Assembly (NCBI GenBank): GCA_019752775.1
Contig: JAIELU010000136.1
Span: 1 to 7,697 of the forward strand
Reading direction: 5' to 3'
Source of the DNA: Campylobacterales bacterium
Lineage (GTDB): Bacteria > Campylobacterota > Campylobacteria > Campylobacterales > Arcobacteraceae
Length of the DNA stretch: 7,697 nucleotides
Positions 5,654 through 7,697 of the stretch are shown piece after piece; position 1 is the stretch's first letter, and each line of letters opens with the position of its first letter. Below the pieces are notes generated by a model. That model did not search any database. It saw nothing but the letters and a program-made list of their open reading frames with translations, and was not told where the DNA came from. Made by a program: the position numbers and the translations under genes.

Positions 5654-6451
5654 ATGTGGTTGTACACTAGTTGCACTTTTAAATTCGACATTTCTGAATT
5701 TACTCCATTTTTGTTTATGTTAAGACCTCAAAATAATTTAAATCAGTTTATATCTTTAGAAGAGTTTCAAATAAAACCAAATGTTGAAGTTAATCAATTT
5801 CAAGATATTTATGGTAATTTTTATCAAAGATTAGTAGCACCTCCTGGAAAATTCAAAATACAATGTGGTACAAAAGTTAGAATAAAAGATTATTCTAATA
5901 ATGCTTTTGGCAAAGAGTTTATAGAGATTCACAATTTACCCCACGATGTTCTTTTATATCTGCTTCCTAGCCGTTATTGTGAATCTGATTGCTTCAATCA
6001 AATGGCAACACAAATTACGCAAGGTTTACCTTTGGGATATGAACAAGTGTTAGCAATAACAAATTGGATACGAACTAATATTAATTTTGAAAATAATAGT
6101 AGTGATACTCAAGTAACAGCTATTGAAGTAAATAATAGAAAATATGGTGTGTGTAGAGATTTAGCTCATTTAGCAATTGCTTTATGTAGAAGTATAAGTA
6201 TTCCATCACGTATTGTTGTTGGCTATTTATATGAATTAGAACCTATGGATTTACATGCTTGGTTTGAAGTTTATATTGGTTATGGTTGGTATAGATTTGA
6301 CGCAACGCAAGATTTAAATAAAGAGGGTTATGTTGTTATTGCACATGGTAGAGATGCGGCTGATGTAGCTGTTTATACTCAATTTGGTTCAACACTATTT
6401 CCAAGTTCTCAAAAAATAAAAGTAAAAAAATTAAACGAAAATCAAGGATAA
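5654..6451 (+). CDS. Transglutaminase-like cysteine protease-fold protein (first of tandem pair)
   Basis: This 265-residue protein belongs to the bacterial transglutaminase-like superfamily (papain-like fold; COG1305 type). The core has a Cys167 nucleophile in YGVCRDLAHLAIALCRS, His201 in DLHAWFEVY and Asp216 in WYRFDATQD, so the catalytic triad is intact. The N-terminal 100 residues are a beta-rich region comparable to the bacterial transglutaminase N-domain. It is followed by LLPSRYCESD (103-112), a segment I recognise from this subfamily. There is no signal peptide or membrane helix, so it is probably cytoplasmic. Bacterial members act as proteases, peptide-bond hydrolases or amide-forming enzymes; the substrate here is unknown. 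The ATG has AAGGA at 5642-5646 with a seven-base spacer. The second transglutaminase starts three bases after the stop. Six cysteines (7, 71, 109, 113, 167, 178) are more than its partner has. Confidence 0.85.
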   Translation: MWLYTSCTFKFDISEFTPFLFMLRPQNNLNQFISLEEFQIKPNVEVNQFQDIYGNFYQRLVAPPGKFKIQCGTKVRIKDYSNNAFGKEFIEIHNLPHDVLLYLLPSRYCESDCFNQMATQITQGLPLGYEQVLAITNWIRTNINFENNSSDTQVTAIEVNNRKYGVCRDLAHLAIALCRSISIPSRIVVGYLYELEPMDLHAWFEVYIGYGWYRFDATQDLNKEGYVVIAHGRDAADVAVYTQFGSTLFPSSQKIKVKKLNENQG

Positions 6452-6454
6452 ATT

Positions 6455-7306
6455 ATGGAACGCTTTAAAATAGTTCATAGAACTTATTATAATTATTCAG
6501 AAAATGTTGCTTTAGGAACACATAATTTACTTTTAAGACCAAGGGAAAACCATGAGCTTCGATTAGAGTTGTTTACACTAAATATAATTCCAAAAGCGAA
6601 AGTTTTATGGCATTTAGATGTTGAAGATAATTCAGTTGCAGTCGTAACTTTTAATACTCCAACTCAACAACTTTTTATTGAAAGTGAAGTAATTATTCAA
6701 CAATATAATGAATCGCCACTTGATTTTATAGTTGCTGATTATGCAATTAATTACCCTTTTAAATATTTAGCTAATGATAATTTTATACTTTCATCTTATA
6801 TGGTTTTACCAAATGAAGAGACAAGAATTCTTCTAAATAACTGGATATGTAATGTTTATAAGTATAATGAAAAAATTCAAACCTATACACTTTTACAAAA
6901 ACTAACCACATATATATTTGAAAATTTCACATATAAAGTAAGGGAAGAAGCAGGGGTTCAAAGTGCAAAACAGACTTTAACTTTAGGTTCTGGTTCGTGT
7001 AGAGATTTTGCTTTTTTATTCATGGAAGCTGTTAAATGTTTAGGTTTAGCAACAAGATTTGTAAGTGGTTATCTTTATGCTCCTTTAATGTCTGACCAAG
7101 TTGGTTCAACCCATGCTTGGGCTGAAGTTTATGTTCCAGGTGGTGGTTGGATTGGTTTTGATCCAACTACTGGAAATATTGTAGGAACTGACCATATTTC
7201 AGTTGCAGTTTCAAGACTACCTGATAATGTTCCTCCAATTGCAGGTTCATTTGTAGGAGTTTCTGATTCAACTATTAGTGTTGGTGTTTGGGTTACTAAA
7301 GTGTAA
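6455..7306 (+). CDS. Transglutaminase family protein with bacterial transglutaminase N-domain (second of tandem pair)
   Basis: This 283-residue protein has the standard two-part layout of bacterial COG1305 proteins. An N-terminal beta domain (about 1-90) opens with the family pattern F-x-I-x-H-x-T-x-Y-x-Y and contains LLLRPRENH. The catalytic core (about 140-240) follows. The triad is Cys182 in GSGSCRDFAFLFMEA, His220 in STHAWAEVYVPGGGW and Asp236 in GFDPTTG. The C-terminal segment DHISVAVSRLPDNVPPIAGSF, whose key parts are the HI-VA-R and the Pro/Gly turn, is usual for the family. It has no signal peptide or membrane helix. It shares only the core motifs with the preceding gene, so the two are old paralogues and not a recent duplication. 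AAGGA at 6444-6448 overlaps the end of the upstream gene, so expression is probably coupled. In other bacteria such genes accompany alpha-E and ATP-grasp genes; none are seen here. The physiological role is unknown. Confidence 0.88.
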   Translation: MERFKIVHRTYYNYSENVALGTHNLLLRPRENHELRLELFTLNIIPKAKVLWHLDVEDNSVAVVTFNTPTQQLFIESEVIIQQYNESPLDFIVADYAINYPFKYLANDNFILSSYMVLPNEETRILLNNWICNVYKYNEKIQTYTLLQKLTTYIFENFTYKVREEAGVQSAKQTLTLGSGSCRDFAFLFMEAVKCLGLATRFVSGYLYAPLMSDQVGSTHAWAEVYVPGGGWIGFDPTTGNIVGTDHISVAVSRLPDNVPPIAGSFVGVSDSTISVGVWVTKV

Positions 7307-7336
7307 ATCTTTATTTTTGCTAATTAAGAAGATTTA
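7304..7336. terminator. A+T-rich inverted repeat between convergent genes, possible weak terminator
   Basis: TAAATCTT (7304-7311) and AAGATTTA (7329-7336) form a perfect 8-base inverted repeat with a 17-base loop. It begins at the stop codon of the second transglutaminase and reaches into the last codons of the converging gene. A stem with only two G-C pairs and no clear U-tract is a weak terminator candidate. Its position between convergent genes is the main support. Confidence 0.25.
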
Positions 7337-7697
7337 GATTCAAACCAAACTTCACTAAAAACTTTTATTGCATTTTTTATTTCAAAATCTTCAAAACCAC
7401 CAAATCCTAAAGCAATAACTTTTTCTAAATTGAAAAACTCTTTGAAATAAATCTTTATTTTATTTTGTTTACATAATTTATCTAGTTTGTCTAAATTTAT
7501 ATTTACAAGAGGTTTTATTAAAAAATTTAATCCACTTCCTTCTCTTAATATTTTTATTTCATCTTTTAAAAACTCTTTTAAAGCTTCTTTCATTAAATCA
7601 TGTTTTTTTCTATTTATATTTCTTATTTTACGTAAGTGTTTTTCCCAATGACCTTCTTTTAAAAATAGAGTTAATGTTTTTTGAATATCAATAGGAA
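7324..7697 (-). CDS. MocR/PdxR-type GntR-family regulator with aminotransferase domain, C-terminal part (5' partial)
   Basis: Reading the minus strand from the right edge, the frame is open from 7695 down to a TAA at 7326-7324, giving about 123 residues. The start of the gene is beyond the window; the Met codon at 7593-7591 is internal, since the frame continues upstream in register with family-like sequence. The visible part reads ...EGHWEKHLRKIRNINRKK near its start. This matches the G-x-x-x-x-H-[IL]-R-[KR]-[MI]-R-x-x-Y-x-x-[RK] helix that closes the fold-type-I aminotransferase-like domain of MocR/PdxR regulators. After it come a small beta-alpha unit (GSGLNFLIKPLVNINLDKL) and a terminal LGFGGF..FEIKNAI segment, the usual 'L-G-[FY]-[GA]' and final helix of the family. 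Such proteins bind PLP and often regulate vitamin B6 or amine metabolism. The DNA-binding domain is not visible, so a plain aminotransferase remains possible. It converges on the transglutaminase pair. Confidence 0.7.
   Translation of the reverse strand, partial: PIDIQKTLTLFLKEGHWEKHLRKIRNINRKKHDLMKEALKEFLKDEIKILREGSGLNFLIKPLVNINLDKLDKLCKQNKIKIYFKEFFNLEKVIALGFGGFEDFEIKNAIKVFSEVWFESKSS

Noticed and set aside
7324..7593. A complete small 89-residue gene on the minus strand
   Set aside because: The same frame stays open to the window edge and the extra upstream residues match the MocR/PdxR C-terminal region, so the Met at 7593-7591 is internal and the gene is a partial larger one.

Overview
The window is A+T-rich chromosomal DNA with tightly packed genes. 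It most likely comes from a Campylobacterota species of the Arcobacter/Aliarcobacter type. This rests on the base composition, the Lys/Asn/Ile-rich proteins, several TTG starts behind good ribosome binding sites, and the gene order tatD - mltD - rlpA - kdsC - lptC - lptA - engB, which from memory resembles Campylobacter and Arcobacter genomes. No sequence search was run, so the genus is an inference. I see no mobile element, tRNA, rRNA or CRISPR array, and no intergenic gap longer than about 70 bases.

Layout: (1) Bases 3-203 are the 3' end of a TatD-family metal-dependent hydrolase. (2) From 240 to 5584 runs a single forward block of eight genes. They are an MltD-like lytic transglycosylase, an RlpA-like lipoprotein, HisB (imidazoleglycerol-phosphate dehydratase), KdsC (KDO-8-phosphate phosphatase), LptC, LptA, the ribosome-assembly GTPase EngB/YsxC, and a short GNAT enzyme that resembles the stand-alone N-acetylglutamate synthases of arginine synthesis. 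Neighbouring genes overlap by 4-17 bases or lie at most 12 bases apart, so one transcript with translational coupling is likely. (3) After a 69-base gap with a plausible promoter come two consecutive, divergent transglutaminase-like proteins (5654-6451 and 6455-7306), both with an intact Cys-His-Asp triad and without signal peptides. (4) On the minus strand, converging on them, is the C-terminal part of a probable MocR/PdxR-type protein (GntR-like regulator fused to an aminotransferase fold), which runs off the window.

How the genes fit together: the main block is mostly a cell-envelope operon. MltD and RlpA are both glycan-strand-cleaving peptidoglycan enzymes, KdsC makes free KDO for the inner core of LPS/LOS, and LptC and LptA are the inner-membrane and periplasmic parts of the LPS export bridge. 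One histidine-synthesis gene and one probable arginine-synthesis gene are embedded in it. The least understood part is the transglutaminase pair, whose substrate cannot be read from the sequence. I found no clear evidence of a previously undescribed system; the transglutaminase pair and the Cys-rich tail of the GNAT enzyme are the best leads.
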